Source: CAZMXS01 sp964570325
Lineage (GTDB): Bacteria; Verrucomicrobiota; Kiritimatiellia; CAIQIC01; CAZMXS01
Direction of reading: 5' to 3'
DNA length: 64,000 bases
NCBI GenBank assembly: GCA_964570325.1
Contig: CAZMXS010000006.1
Span: 1 to 64,000 of the forward strand
Positions 27,193-35,288 of this stretch are shown piece after piece. Below the pieces are notes generated by a model. The model was not told the DNA's origin and ran no database searches. It saw nothing but the letters and a program-made list of their open reading frames with translations. Each line of letters opens with the position of its first letter. Position 1 is the first letter of the stretch. The position numbers and the translations under genes are program-made.

Positions 27193-27227
27193 AATTTGCG
27201 ATCTTCAATTTGCAATTGGCAACTGAC
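27193..27227 (-). repeat. Heptamer tract in front of ymdB
   Basis: On the plus strand five units in register: AATTTGC, GATCTTC, AATTTGC, AATTGGC, AACTGAC. The tract begins at the base next to the ymdB start codon. The repeated AATTTGC unit makes this one of the clearer tracts. Confidence 0.5.
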
Positions 27228-27339
27228 CGAACCCGATCATCCGGCAGCGGCAGACGTTTCAACGCGCGCGTTTCCACCTCAATCATATCATCGGGCGAGA
27301 ACGCCCCCCTCAATATCGCGCATACGCCTCCACCTTTCC

Positions 27340-28893
27340 CTAGCGCGCGTATTCAATGCAGCGGGTTTCGCGCACGACCGTCACGCGAATCTGGCCGGGA
27401 TATTCCATTTCGGCCTCGATCTGCTTGCTGATGTTCCGCGCCATTTGCATCGCCTCGTTGTCGTCAATCTTGGTCGGTTCGACCAGCACGCGCAGTTCAC
27501 GGCCAGCCTGCATGGCATAGCTTTTGGCGACACCGCGGTAGCTGTTGGCGATCGCCTCGAGTTTCTCCAGCCGCTTGAGATAGAACTCGGTCGTTTCCGA
27601 CCGCGCGCCGGGCCGCGCGGCGGTCATCGCGTCGGCCGCGGTGGCCAGCGCCGCGTAAACGCTCTCGGCCACGACCTCGCCATGGTGTGCCCCGACCGCG
27701 TTGTAAACGACCGCCGGCTCGCCATGCTTCTTGAGCAGGTCCGCGCCGATAATCGCGTGGCCGCCCTCGACCTGGTGGTCCAGCGCCTTGCCAATATCGT
27801 GGAACAGGCCGATCCGCCGGGCGATGGCGGGATCCAGTCCGAGTTCGGACGCCATCATCCCCATCAACTGGGCCATCTCGATCGAGTGGGTCAGCACATT
27901 TTGCGCGAAACTGTGGCGGTACTTCAGGCGGCCGAGCGTCCGCACCAGTTCCGGCGCGACCTTCTGGATGCCCACCTCGTAGATCGCATGCTCGCCGGCC
28001 TCGCGAATCGTGTCGTCCAGTTCCTCCTTGACCTTGGCGACCACCTCCTCAATGCGGGCCGGATGAATGCGGCCGTCAGCCATCAGCCGTTCCAGCGACA
28101 CGCGCGCGACCTCGCGCCGCAGCGGATCGAAGCCCGAAATCACCACGACCTCGGGCGTATCGTCAATCAGGATGTTGACGCCGGTCGCGGCCTCAAGCGC
28201 GCGGATGTTGCGCCCCTCGCGGCCGATGATCCGGCCCTTCATTTCGTCATTGGGCAGGGTCACGCTGCTGGTCGTGATCTCGTTGACCTGGTCGGCGGCA
28301 TAGCGCTCGATCGCCAGCGTGATGATGCGCCGGGCCTCGCGCTCGGCGTTTTCCCGCGCCTCCTCCTGCATGTGGCGAATCAGCGCGCCGGTCTCCGCGC
28401 GCAATTCGTCCTCGACCTGAGTCATCAGGATCTTGCGCGCCTCCTCCTGGGTCAGGCCGGAAACCGCCTGCAGTTTGGCCCGCTGCTCCGCAATCACGCT
28501 CTCCAGTTCCGCTTCCTTTTGGCGCAGCGCATCTTTCTGGCGCTCGATATCCTCGTGCTTCTGGTCAAGCCCCGCTTCCTTTTTGTCCAGCAGCGCCAGC
28601 TTGCGATCGAGGTTGGCCTCGCGCTGGCTGATCCGCTCCTCCGCCACGACCATCTCCTGGCGGCGCGCCGCGATGTCCCGTTCAAAAGCTTCGCGCGCCT
28701 TGATCACTTCGTCCTTGGCCTGCAGCTTGGCTTCGCGCTGAATCGTTGCAACCTCGCGTCGGGCCTGTTCCAGGATGGTCTGCGCATTCCGCTCGGCCGC
28801 GCCGGCCTTTGCCCGCGCAAAGACCATGTGCGCGTAAAATCCGAGGGTCAGGAAGACCAACCCCATCACCGTTGGCGCCCACCACATTTCCAT
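27340..28893 (-). CDS. rny: Ribonuclease Y
   Basis: 517 residues from the ATG at 28893, which has GGAGGT four bases upstream. An N-terminal membrane anchor (about 4-25) is followed by a long charged coiled coil (about 30-190). A KH domain (GRIIGREGRNIRALEAATG) and an HD phosphohydrolase domain (LTHSIEMAQLMG, GLFHDIGKALDHQ) complete the protein. RNase Y makes endonucleolytic cuts that start mRNA decay at the inner membrane. The neighbour ymdB is its usual genomic partner. Confidence 0.95.
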   Translation of the reverse strand: MEMWWAPTVMGLVFLTLGFYAHMVFARAKAGAAERNAQTILEQARREVATIQREAKLQAKDEVIKAREAFERDIAARRQEMVVAEERISQREANLDRKLALLDKKEAGLDQKHEDIERQKDALRQKEAELESVIAEQRAKLQAVSGLTQEEARKILMTQVEDELRAETGALIRHMQEEARENAEREARRIITLAIERYAADQVNEITTSSVTLPNDEMKGRIIGREGRNIRALEAATGVNILIDDTPEVVVISGFDPLRREVARVSLERLMADGRIHPARIEEVVAKVKEELDDTIREAGEHAIYEVGIQKVAPELVRTLGRLKYRHSFAQNVLTHSIEMAQLMGMMASELGLDPAIARRIGLFHDIGKALDHQVEGGHAIIGADLLKKHGEPAVVYNAVGAHHGEVVAESVYAALATAADAMTAARPGARSETTEFYLKRLEKLEAIANSYRGVAKSYAMQAGRELRVLVEPTKIDDNEAMQMARNISKQIEAEMEYPGQIRVTVVRETRCIEYAR

Positions 28894-28939
28894 ACGAACC
28901 TCCATCGGCCGCCGCTGGAAAAACACGGCCAGCCGTTTG

Positions 28940-29533
28940 TTATTGTTCACCGCCACCCCGCGGGCCGCTCCGCCGGGGATAGACATTTGACTCCGTCACC
29001 ACCACATCCATGCGCACATCGTGGGCGGCCGCCGGCGCTTTAGCCACCAACTGCGCTTCAAAAGCCACCCCCGCCTTGAAGGCGGCCACGTCCGCCAGCA
29101 GGCGGTCGAAATGGCCGCCGCCGCGCCCGAGCCGCCGCCCCTGCCGGTCAAACGCGACGCCGGGCGCCACCACAAAATCCAGTTCCGATCCGGCGCACCA
29201 GATCGGCCGCTCCGGCTCCAGCACGCCCCACGGCCCCGCCACCAGCGCGGCGCCCGGATCCAATCGCGCCCAACCATAGTCCGCGGTGGCCGGACGGCTG
29301 GCCGGCACACAAACGGTCTTCCCGGCCGCGCGACAGGCGCGCAGTAAATCCTCCGTCTGCACCTCGCGCGGCCGCGCCAGGTAACATCCCACCACCGCCG
29401 CGCGGCCGAACTCCGGCAGGCGCGCCAGACGCGCCATCACGCGGCCGCTGGCCTCCCGCACCCAGTCCGGGTCCAGCCCGCGCATTCGGACATATACCCG
29501 CGCCCGCAACGCGGCTTTCCGATCCGCTTTCAT
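28940..29533 (-). CDS. 5-formyltetrahydrofolate cyclo-ligase
   Basis: 197 residues from the ATG that overlaps the rarA stop (ATGA). The enzyme converts 5-formyl-THF to 5,10-methenyl-THF with ATP. Family motifs: KAALRARVYVRMRGL near the N-terminus, VVGCYLARPREVQTEDLL, and the signature VVAPGVAFDRQGRRLGRGGGHFDRLL. In proteobacteria this gene (ygfA) lies next to the 6S RNA gene; here 6S, rarA and this gene are consecutive on one strand. Confidence 0.9.
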   Translation of the reverse strand: MKADRKAALRARVYVRMRGLDPDWVREASGRVMARLARLPEFGRAAVVGCYLARPREVQTEDLLRACRAAGKTVCVPASRPATADYGWARLDPGAALVAGPWGVLEPERPIWCAGSELDFVVAPGVAFDRQGRRLGRGGGHFDRLLADVAAFKAGVAFEAQLVAKAPAAAHDVRMDVVVTESNVYPRRSGPRGGGEQ

Positions 29534-30930
29534 TGCCCACCCCGTTCTGGAGACGGCGGACGCGACGGCATGCCCCCAGCGCCCTCCGGCGGCGGCGCGG
29601 CCGCGGCGCGCGCCTTGGCGCGCCGCGCGTTCCAATATTCAATGCGTTTCCGGATCGTGTCCTCATAGCCCTGATCCGTGGGCGCGTAATAAACTTTGGT
29701 TGTCGGCGCGTATTCCTGATCCACGAAATGCCCTTCGAAGTCATGGGCGTACTGGTACCCGGTGTGGCCAAACTCCTTGGCCGCCTTTTTATGTCCGGTG
29801 CTGCGCAAGGCGCGCGGCACGGGCAGTGTCCGGCCGTTCTTGACATCATCCAACGCGGCGTCAACGGCCAGATAGGCGGCATTGCTCTTCGGGGCGGTCG
29901 CCAGGTAGGTCGTAACCTGCGCCAGAATGATCCGCGCCTCGGGCATGCCGACAAAATCCACAGCCTCCAGCGCGGCCGCCGCCAGCGTCAGCCCGCGCGG
30001 GTCGGCGTTGCCGATATCCTCGGCGGCGAGGATCACCAGACGGCGCGCAATGAAGCGCGGATCCTCGCCGGCATAAATCATTTTGGCCAGCCAATACACC
30101 GCCGCGTTGGGGTCCGAGCCGCGTACGCTTTTGATGAAAGCGGAAATGGTGTCGTAGTGGCCGTCCTCGTCATGATCATAGACTACGGCCTTCTTCTGGA
30201 TGGATTCCTCGGTAATCGCACGGGTGATGCGGCGGACGCCGTCGGCGCCGGGCTCAGTGGTCAGCGCGGCAATTTCCAGCGCATTGAGCGCGCGGCGGGC
30301 GTCGCCTTCGCAAACACGGGCCAAGTGCTCCAGCGCCTCGGGATCGGCGGCGACGTGCAGCGGACCAAGCCCATCCGGGCTCTGCAGCGCGCGCTCCAGC
30401 AGGGCGCGAACCGCCGCCAAGTCCAAGGCTTCGAGCTGGAAAATCTGCGACCGCGAAGTCAGCGGACTGTTGATGAAAAAAAACGGGTTGTGGGTGGTGG
30501 CGCCGATCAGCGTGATCGAGCCATCCTCAACATATGGCAGGAGCACGTCCTGCTGGGCCTTGTTGAACCGGTGAATCTCATCAATGAAAACAATCGTCTC
30601 GCGGCCCTGGTGGGTCTTGCGCAGGCGAGCGGATTCCAGAATCTGGCGCAGCTCCGCGACTCCCGCGAGCACGCCGCTGGTACGAACAAACTCGCGCCGG
30701 GTAACGCGAGCGATCACTTCCGCCAGCGAGGTTTTTCCGCAACCGGGCGGTCCATAGAGAATAATGCTGCCCAGGCGATCCGCCTCGATAGCGCGACGGA
30801 GCAGCTTGCCGGCGCCCAGGATATGGTTCTGGCCGACTACCTCCTCCAGCGAACGAGGGCGCATGCGGGCCGCCAGCGGTTGCCGGCCCGACGCCGTCTG
30901 CTCCCCATCCTGCCTGTTGAAAAGGTCCAT
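29530..30930 (-). CDS. rarA: Replication-associated recombination AAA+ ATPase RarA
   Basis: 466 residues. RarA/MgsA acts at stalled replication forks. Walker A is ILYGPPGCGKTSLA (about 57-70) and Walker B FIDEIHRFNKAQQD. The C-terminal YWLAKMIYAGEDPRFIARRL and the final YYAPTDQGYE block are typical. The ATG at 30930 has GGAGG five bases upstream; a longer in-frame extension to 30969 lacks support and would approach the 6S RNA. Confidence 0.93.
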   Translation of the reverse strand: MDLFNRQDGEQTASGRQPLAARMRPRSLEEVVGQNHILGAGKLLRRAIEADRLGSIILYGPPGCGKTSLAEVIARVTRREFVRTSGVLAGVAELRQILESARLRKTHQGRETIVFIDEIHRFNKAQQDVLLPYVEDGSITLIGATTHNPFFFINSPLTSRSQIFQLEALDLAAVRALLERALQSPDGLGPLHVAADPEALEHLARVCEGDARRALNALEIAALTTEPGADGVRRITRAITEESIQKKAVVYDHDEDGHYDTISAFIKSVRGSDPNAAVYWLAKMIYAGEDPRFIARRLVILAAEDIGNADPRGLTLAAAALEAVDFVGMPEARIILAQVTTYLATAPKSNAAYLAVDAALDDVKNGRTLPVPRALRSTGHKKAAKEFGHTGYQYAHDFEGHFVDQEYAPTTKVYYAPTDQGYEDTIRKRIEYWNARRAKARAAAAPPPEGAGGMPSRPPSPERGGQ

Positions 30931-30978
30931 CGCGGCCTCCGGCGGCGAGGCAAAAAAATACCCCGCCACAAGTCGTTA

Positions 30979-31120
30979 GGGCACTATCTCTGATCCTCGC
31001 TATGCGAGGTGGGTGCTCTGCCGGACGGATTCGACTACCCACGCTAAGGCGGGCTTGTCGGCACGCGCCGGACAACGAGCTCCCTTGCCGTTTTTAATGT
31101 TGGGTCAGAGATACTGGCCC
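30979..31120 (-). ncRNA. ssrS: 6S RNA (SsrS) candidate
   Basis: On the minus strand TATCTCTG near 31113-31106 pairs perfectly with CAGAGATA near 30993-30986, and GGGC with GCCC outside it, giving the closing stem. The 3' side of the central bubble holds a perfect hairpin CCTCGC-ATA-GCGAGG. The apical part, TTGTCCGGC-GCGT-GCCGACAAGCC, matches the E. coli pattern of a small apical hairpin followed by AAGCC. A -10-like TATAAG ends at 31120, so transcription probably starts near 31115. Placement before rarA and the cyclo-ligase gene fits the known ssrS neighbourhood. 6S RNA binds the housekeeping RNA polymerase holoenzyme. Exact ends are uncertain. Confidence 0.65.
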
Positions 31121-31250
31121 TTATACGAACAAGGCAGGGTATTTTCCTTCGACTCCGCAGGCTTGCGCCCCCGGAGGCAAATTGTGAACCCCATATGTTA
31201 AAGAACAAACCCGCCGGCGGAATGCGCCGCCGCGCGGGGAAAATCCGCCG

Positions 31251-31487
31251 CTATTGACTTGTTGGAAACCCCTCCCACCGCCGGATCAGTTTACGATCAG
31301 AGCGCGCCCGGGTTTCATCCACCGTCGCCGCCAGGCAGACGGGTCTTGGCATCAAATAATGACCGACCTCCGGCGCCGCCCACAACGGAATAACCCGCGC
31401 GGGTTCGGGCCGCAGGCCCGCCAACAACAGAAACAGATTTTCAAACCATGCAAGAATCATTTGGGGTTCCTGCACTACCTTGTTCAT
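31251..31487 (-). CDS. Small hypothetical ORF after pheT
   Basis: 78 codons, starting 18 bases after the pheT stop with a weak GGTGGA before the ATG. The N-terminal part (MILAWFENLFLLLAGLRPEP) is hydrophobic and the rest is basic. No family is recognised. It could be a small membrane protein or a chance ORF. Between it and the 6S RNA (31121-31250) nothing else is seen. Confidence 0.25.
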   Translation of the reverse strand: MNKVVQEPQMILAWFENLFLLLAGLRPEPARVIPLWAAPEVGHYLMPRPVCLAATVDETRARSDRKLIRRWEGFPTSQ

Positions 31488-31505
31488 TCCACCAGCCGGA
31501 CCCGG

Positions 31506-33911
31506 TCAGCTTTCCCGAATCTCGGCCGACAACTCTCGCTTTAATGCTTCTTTGACAGCCGCATGATACTGGTTTGCATCCTCGTCCGTCAAGGTCCGCG
31601 TCAAAGAACGATAGGTGAAGGAATAAGCCATGCTTTTACGACCTACTCCTATCCCCTCGGTTCTAAATATATCAAAGAGTTCGACTCTTTCCAACTCTTT
31701 TGGCGCAACTTTTTGAATTATTTTTTCGATGTCGGTGTGCCGCACGCGCTCGTCCACAATTAAGGCCGCATCTCGCGTCACAGCCGGAAAAGCGGCCAGT
31801 GGCGCCAAGCCCTTGATTTCAAAGCAGCGCGCCAACAGCGGCTCCACCCGCGCCTCCAGCACGGCCACCGGCCCGCTCATCCGCCATTCCTTGCGGATCG
31901 CGGAGCGGATTAACCCCATCACCCCAACCTGTTGCCCCTCAATAAATAATGTAACCGCGCGACCCGGCTCGAAATACGGCCTGGCCGTCGCATCAAATTC
32001 GGCGGGACCGGATTTTTGGGCCTGCAACAGCCGCTCCCAAATGCCCTTCAACCACAGAAACTGGTCCTCTTCCGACACCGCCGCCTGGCCTTCCAGCCCG
32101 GTCCGCCCCACCGGCCCCATCAGCCCAATCGCGCAACGGGACTCCTCGGTCGGTTGTCCTTGGTTATCACGAAAAAAAACCCGGCCCATCTCAAAAAATG
32201 CAGCCGCCCGGATTTGCCGCGCCAGGTTGCGCCCGAGGGTCTCGACCAACTGCGGGATCAGGGAATTACGCAGCACCGTATGGTCGGCGCTGATCGGATT
32301 CGGCAACAGCACGCGCCGCGGCGCATCATCCGGATCGAATCGGTCCAACAACCCCTGGGACATGAAACTATAGTTCATAATTTCCCGCAACCCCAGCCCA
32401 ACCAAATGCGCGCGCAACAGTTGGGCGGCCCGAACCGCGCGATCATCGGCGCCCGGCACAATCGCGGCGCGCGGCGCCGGCGCGGGGATCCGGTCGAGCC
32501 CGTGAATGCGGGCGAACTCTTCGATTAAGTCAATCTCGCGCTCCAGATCGCCGCGGAACGACGGCACATCCACCGCGCAGCCGGCCTCCGAATGCGCCGC
32601 CACCGGCAAGGATAGCGCCTCAAAAACCTGCACCACCCGCGCGCCGTCCACCTGCAATCCGAGCACCTCGTTCAGCCGCGCGAAACGGCAAGCGACGCGG
32701 CGCGGCGCCGGTGGACGCGGATAGACGTCCACGACGCCCGGCGCGCAAGTCGCGCCCGCCAGTTCGCCCATCAATTGCGCGGCGCGGCGGCTGGCCCAGT
32801 CCGCCAGTTCGGGATCCACTCCGCGCTCAAAGCGGTAGGACGACTCCGTGGCCAACCCAAGCTGACGCGATGTGGCGCGGATGCCGATCGGCTGGAAACA
32901 GGCGCTTTCGAGCAGAACGGTCCGGGTCGTTTCACGAATCTCGCTGCCCGCGCCCCCCATGATGCCCGCGACCGCCACCGGCCGCTCCGCATCGCAGATC
33001 ATCAACATGCTTTCCGCCAGCGGGCGCTCAATGTTGTCGAGCGTCGCCATCCGTTCTCCGGGGCGCGCCCGACGCACCACGATCCGGCCCTCGGCCAGCA
33101 GCGACTGGTCGAATGCGTGCAGCGGCTGGCCGCATTCGAGCATGACATAGTTGGTGATATCCACCACGTTGTTGATCGCGCGGATGCCGCACTTTTCCAG
33201 GCGTTGCCGCATCCAATCCGGCGCGGGCCCGATCTTCACATCGTTTAAGATCCGCGCCGTGTAGCGCGGACAGCCGGCCGCGTCTTCCACCGCCACGCGC
33301 GTCAGCTCCGCGACGGGCCGGCCGGATTCCGGCGGCTGCGCGGCGGGCATTTTCAGCCGCGTCCCATACAACGCCGCCACTTCGCGGGCGACGCCCATCA
33401 GGCAAAGACAATCCGGCCGGTTCGGCGTGATCTCCAGCTCCAGCACGGTGTCCGGCGGCCCCATCACTTCCGCCAGCGGGGTGCCCGGCGCCCACTTGGA
33501 ATCCAGTTCCAGCAGCCCGCTATGGTCGTCGGACAAACCCAGCTCGTCTTTGGCGCAGAGCATTCCGGCGGACTCGACGCCGCGAATCCGGGCCTTCTTC
33601 AGTTTCGTGCCGTTGGGCAGCGTCACGCCGGCGGGCGCGAAGGGGTACTTGCCGCCGGCCTGGACATTGGGCGCGCCGCAGACCACCACGATCTGGCCCG
33701 CGCCGGTGTCCACGGTGCATAGCGTGAGCTTGTCGGCATTGGGGTGGCGCTCCACCTGAAGCACCGCGCCGACCATGATCCCGGAAAACATGCCGCCGAT
33801 GGTCTCGATGCCCTCCACCTCAATCCCGGAAAAAGTCAGGCGCTCCGCCAAACCCGCGGGGGTATCCTCGAAATCCACATATTCCTTCAACCAACTGATC
33901 GGTACTTTCAT
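31506..33911 (-). CDS. pheT: Phenylalanyl-tRNA synthetase beta subunit
   Basis: 801 residues, the bacterial length. The N-terminus MKVPISWLKEYVDF is canonical, with AAAGG five bases before the ATG at 33911. An EMAP-type tRNA-binding domain (about 40-150, VCGAPNVQAG) precedes the B3/B4 editing region, the B5 domain, the catalytic-like core, and a C-terminal FDX-ACB domain that contacts tRNA-Phe (FPAVTRDAALIVDERV, ending in YRSLTRTLTDEDAN). It follows pheS by 25 bases. Confidence 0.95.
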   Translation of the reverse strand: MKVPISWLKEYVDFEDTPAGLAERLTFSGIEVEGIETIGGMFSGIMVGAVLQVERHPNADKLTLCTVDTGAGQIVVVCGAPNVQAGGKYPFAPAGVTLPNGTKLKKARIRGVESAGMLCAKDELGLSDDHSGLLELDSKWAPGTPLAEVMGPPDTVLELEITPNRPDCLCLMGVAREVAALYGTRLKMPAAQPPESGRPVAELTRVAVEDAAGCPRYTARILNDVKIGPAPDWMRQRLEKCGIRAINNVVDITNYVMLECGQPLHAFDQSLLAEGRIVVRRARPGERMATLDNIERPLAESMLMICDAERPVAVAGIMGGAGSEIRETTRTVLLESACFQPIGIRATSRQLGLATESSYRFERGVDPELADWASRRAAQLMGELAGATCAPGVVDVYPRPPAPRRVACRFARLNEVLGLQVDGARVVQVFEALSLPVAAHSEAGCAVDVPSFRGDLEREIDLIEEFARIHGLDRIPAPAPRAAIVPGADDRAVRAAQLLRAHLVGLGLREIMNYSFMSQGLLDRFDPDDAPRRVLLPNPISADHTVLRNSLIPQLVETLGRNLARQIRAAAFFEMGRVFFRDNQGQPTEESRCAIGLMGPVGRTGLEGQAAVSEEDQFLWLKGIWERLLQAQKSGPAEFDATARPYFEPGRAVTLFIEGQQVGVMGLIRSAIRKEWRMSGPVAVLEARVEPLLARCFEIKGLAPLAAFPAVTRDAALIVDERVRHTDIEKIIQKVAPKELERVELFDIFRTEGIGVGRKSMAYSFTYRSLTRTLTDEDANQYHAAVKEALKRELSAEIRES

Positions 33912-33936
33912 GTGCGTGCCTTTTCGCTCACATCCT

Positions 33937-34956
33937 TTACGCGAACTGTTCCAGAAACCGCGTGTCGTTCTCATACAGCATCCGGATGTCGCCGATGCCG
34001 AAGAGAATCATCGCGATGCGCTCAACCCCCATGCCAAACGCGTAACCCGTGACTTCATCCGGGTCGTAGCCGACCGCCGTGAAGACATTCGGGTTGACCA
34101 TGCCGGCCCCGGCGATCTCGATCCAGCCGCTGTGCTTGCAGACCCGGCAGCCCTTGCCGCCGCAAACGTGGCATGAGAAATCCACCTCGACGCTCGGCTC
34201 GGTGAACGGGAAGAAATGCGGGCGGAATCGCGCCCGCACGTTCGGCCCCATCAACTCCCGCGCGAAGTAATCCAGGTCGCCCTTCAGATCCGCCAGCGAG
34301 ACGCGGCGGTCCACATAAAGGCCCTCGACCTGATGAAAGTTCGCGCTGTGCGTGGCGTCGGTCGTATCCCGCCGGTAACAACGGCCGGGCGCGATAATGC
34401 GAACCGGCGGCGGGCGCCCAAGCATATAGCGCACCTGCACCGGGGAGGTGTGCGTTCGAAGCAGCAGATCCTCGCGCAAATAGAATGTGTCGCGCACGTC
34501 GCGCGCGGGATGCGTCGGCGCGTGATTGAGCGCGTCGAAGTTGTTGAAAACGGTTTCGATGTCCGGCCCGTCAGCCACCGTGAAACCGATATTGCGGAAA
34601 ATCTGCGAGACGCGCTCGATGATCTGTGAAATCAGGTGCCGGGAGCCGAGGCCGCGCCACCGGCCCGGCAGGCTGTAGTCAAACGTCCGCCGGTCCGCCG
34701 CTTCCCCGCCGGCCTGCAATTCAGCGCTCCGGCGATTGATCACGGCCTGCAATTCGTTCTTAAGCTCGTTGGCCAAGCGGCCGACCTCGGGCCGTTCCGC
34801 CGGCGGCACATCCTTGAGCCCTTTCATGATCTCCGGCAATCGTCCGTTGCGGCCAAGGTATTGAATCCGAACCGCCTCCAACGCGGCGGCATCGGCGGCG
34901 GCCTGCGCCGCCTGCAGCGCAGCCGTTTTCAAATCGGCAATCTCTTTCGCGTTCAT
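33937..34956 (-). CDS. pheS: Phenylalanyl-tRNA synthetase alpha subunit
   Basis: 339 residues. The N-terminal coiled coil ends in IQYLGRNGRLPEIMKGL. Class II motifs follow: motif 2 region HTSPVQVRYML with APGRCYRRD, and motif 3 GMGVERIAMILFGIGDIR near the C-terminus. Together with PheT it charges tRNA-Phe. The ATG at 34956 has AAGGGAA upstream. Confidence 0.96.
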   Translation of the reverse strand: MNAKEIADLKTAALQAAQAAADAAALEAVRIQYLGRNGRLPEIMKGLKDVPPAERPEVGRLANELKNELQAVINRRSAELQAGGEAADRRTFDYSLPGRWRGLGSRHLISQIIERVSQIFRNIGFTVADGPDIETVFNNFDALNHAPTHPARDVRDTFYLREDLLLRTHTSPVQVRYMLGRPPPVRIIAPGRCYRRDTTDATHSANFHQVEGLYVDRRVSLADLKGDLDYFARELMGPNVRARFRPHFFPFTEPSVEVDFSCHVCGGKGCRVCKHSGWIEIAGAGMVNPNVFTAVGYDPDEVTGYAFGMGVERIAMILFGIGDIRMLYENDTRFLEQFA

Positions 34957-35288
34957 GTGCGTTCCCTTTCAAACAACTCATCCCCTGTATAAAAAGCGCG
35001 CCGGTTTGTCACGCCGGGAGTGGACCGGCCGGCCCAAAGAAATGATCCCAAATCGGCGGCAGGCCTCCCGCAACATCTCAGCCCGCGGCACCACACGCAT
35101 GCCATTGCTCCGTCCCGGTGATCCGGCAGCATGGTCCCTGCACAACGACAATGCGATAATGTCCCGACGGTTTGCCGCTTGGTTCTTCGCCGGCGGCATG
35201 GTATAAATGGTCAATGGGCCGGGGCTTTAGTCCCTATGCGCCGGCGGCGGATGTTCAACCGGCGCGGCCGCACACAAGGAGCGCACCG
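34957..35288. other. Divergent intergenic region between pheS and the S74 fibre gene
   Basis: Contains a plus-strand promoter (35179-35207) for the fibre gene. On the minus strand a TATACA box with GTGACA 15 bases upstream may serve pheS. No T-box-like specifier or leader peptide with a phenylalanine run was recognised. No gene is seen. Confidence 0.4.
35179..35207 (+). promoter_or_regulatory. Sigma70-like promoter of the fibre gene
   Basis: TTGGTT (35179-35184) and TATAAA (35202-35207), spacer 17. The predicted transcript has a leader of about 75 bases that ends in AAGGAG, seven bases before the ATG at 35289. Confidence 0.5.

Noticed and set aside
26380..29043. An 887-codon plus-strand ORF opposite ymdB, rny and the cyclo-ligase gene
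   Set aside because: It is the antisense shadow of well recognised minus-strand genes in GC-rich DNA and has no protein-family sense.
30931..30969. N-terminal extension of rarA
   Set aside because: The ATG at 30930 has a good GGAGG and the usual family N-terminus; the extension approaches the 6S RNA.
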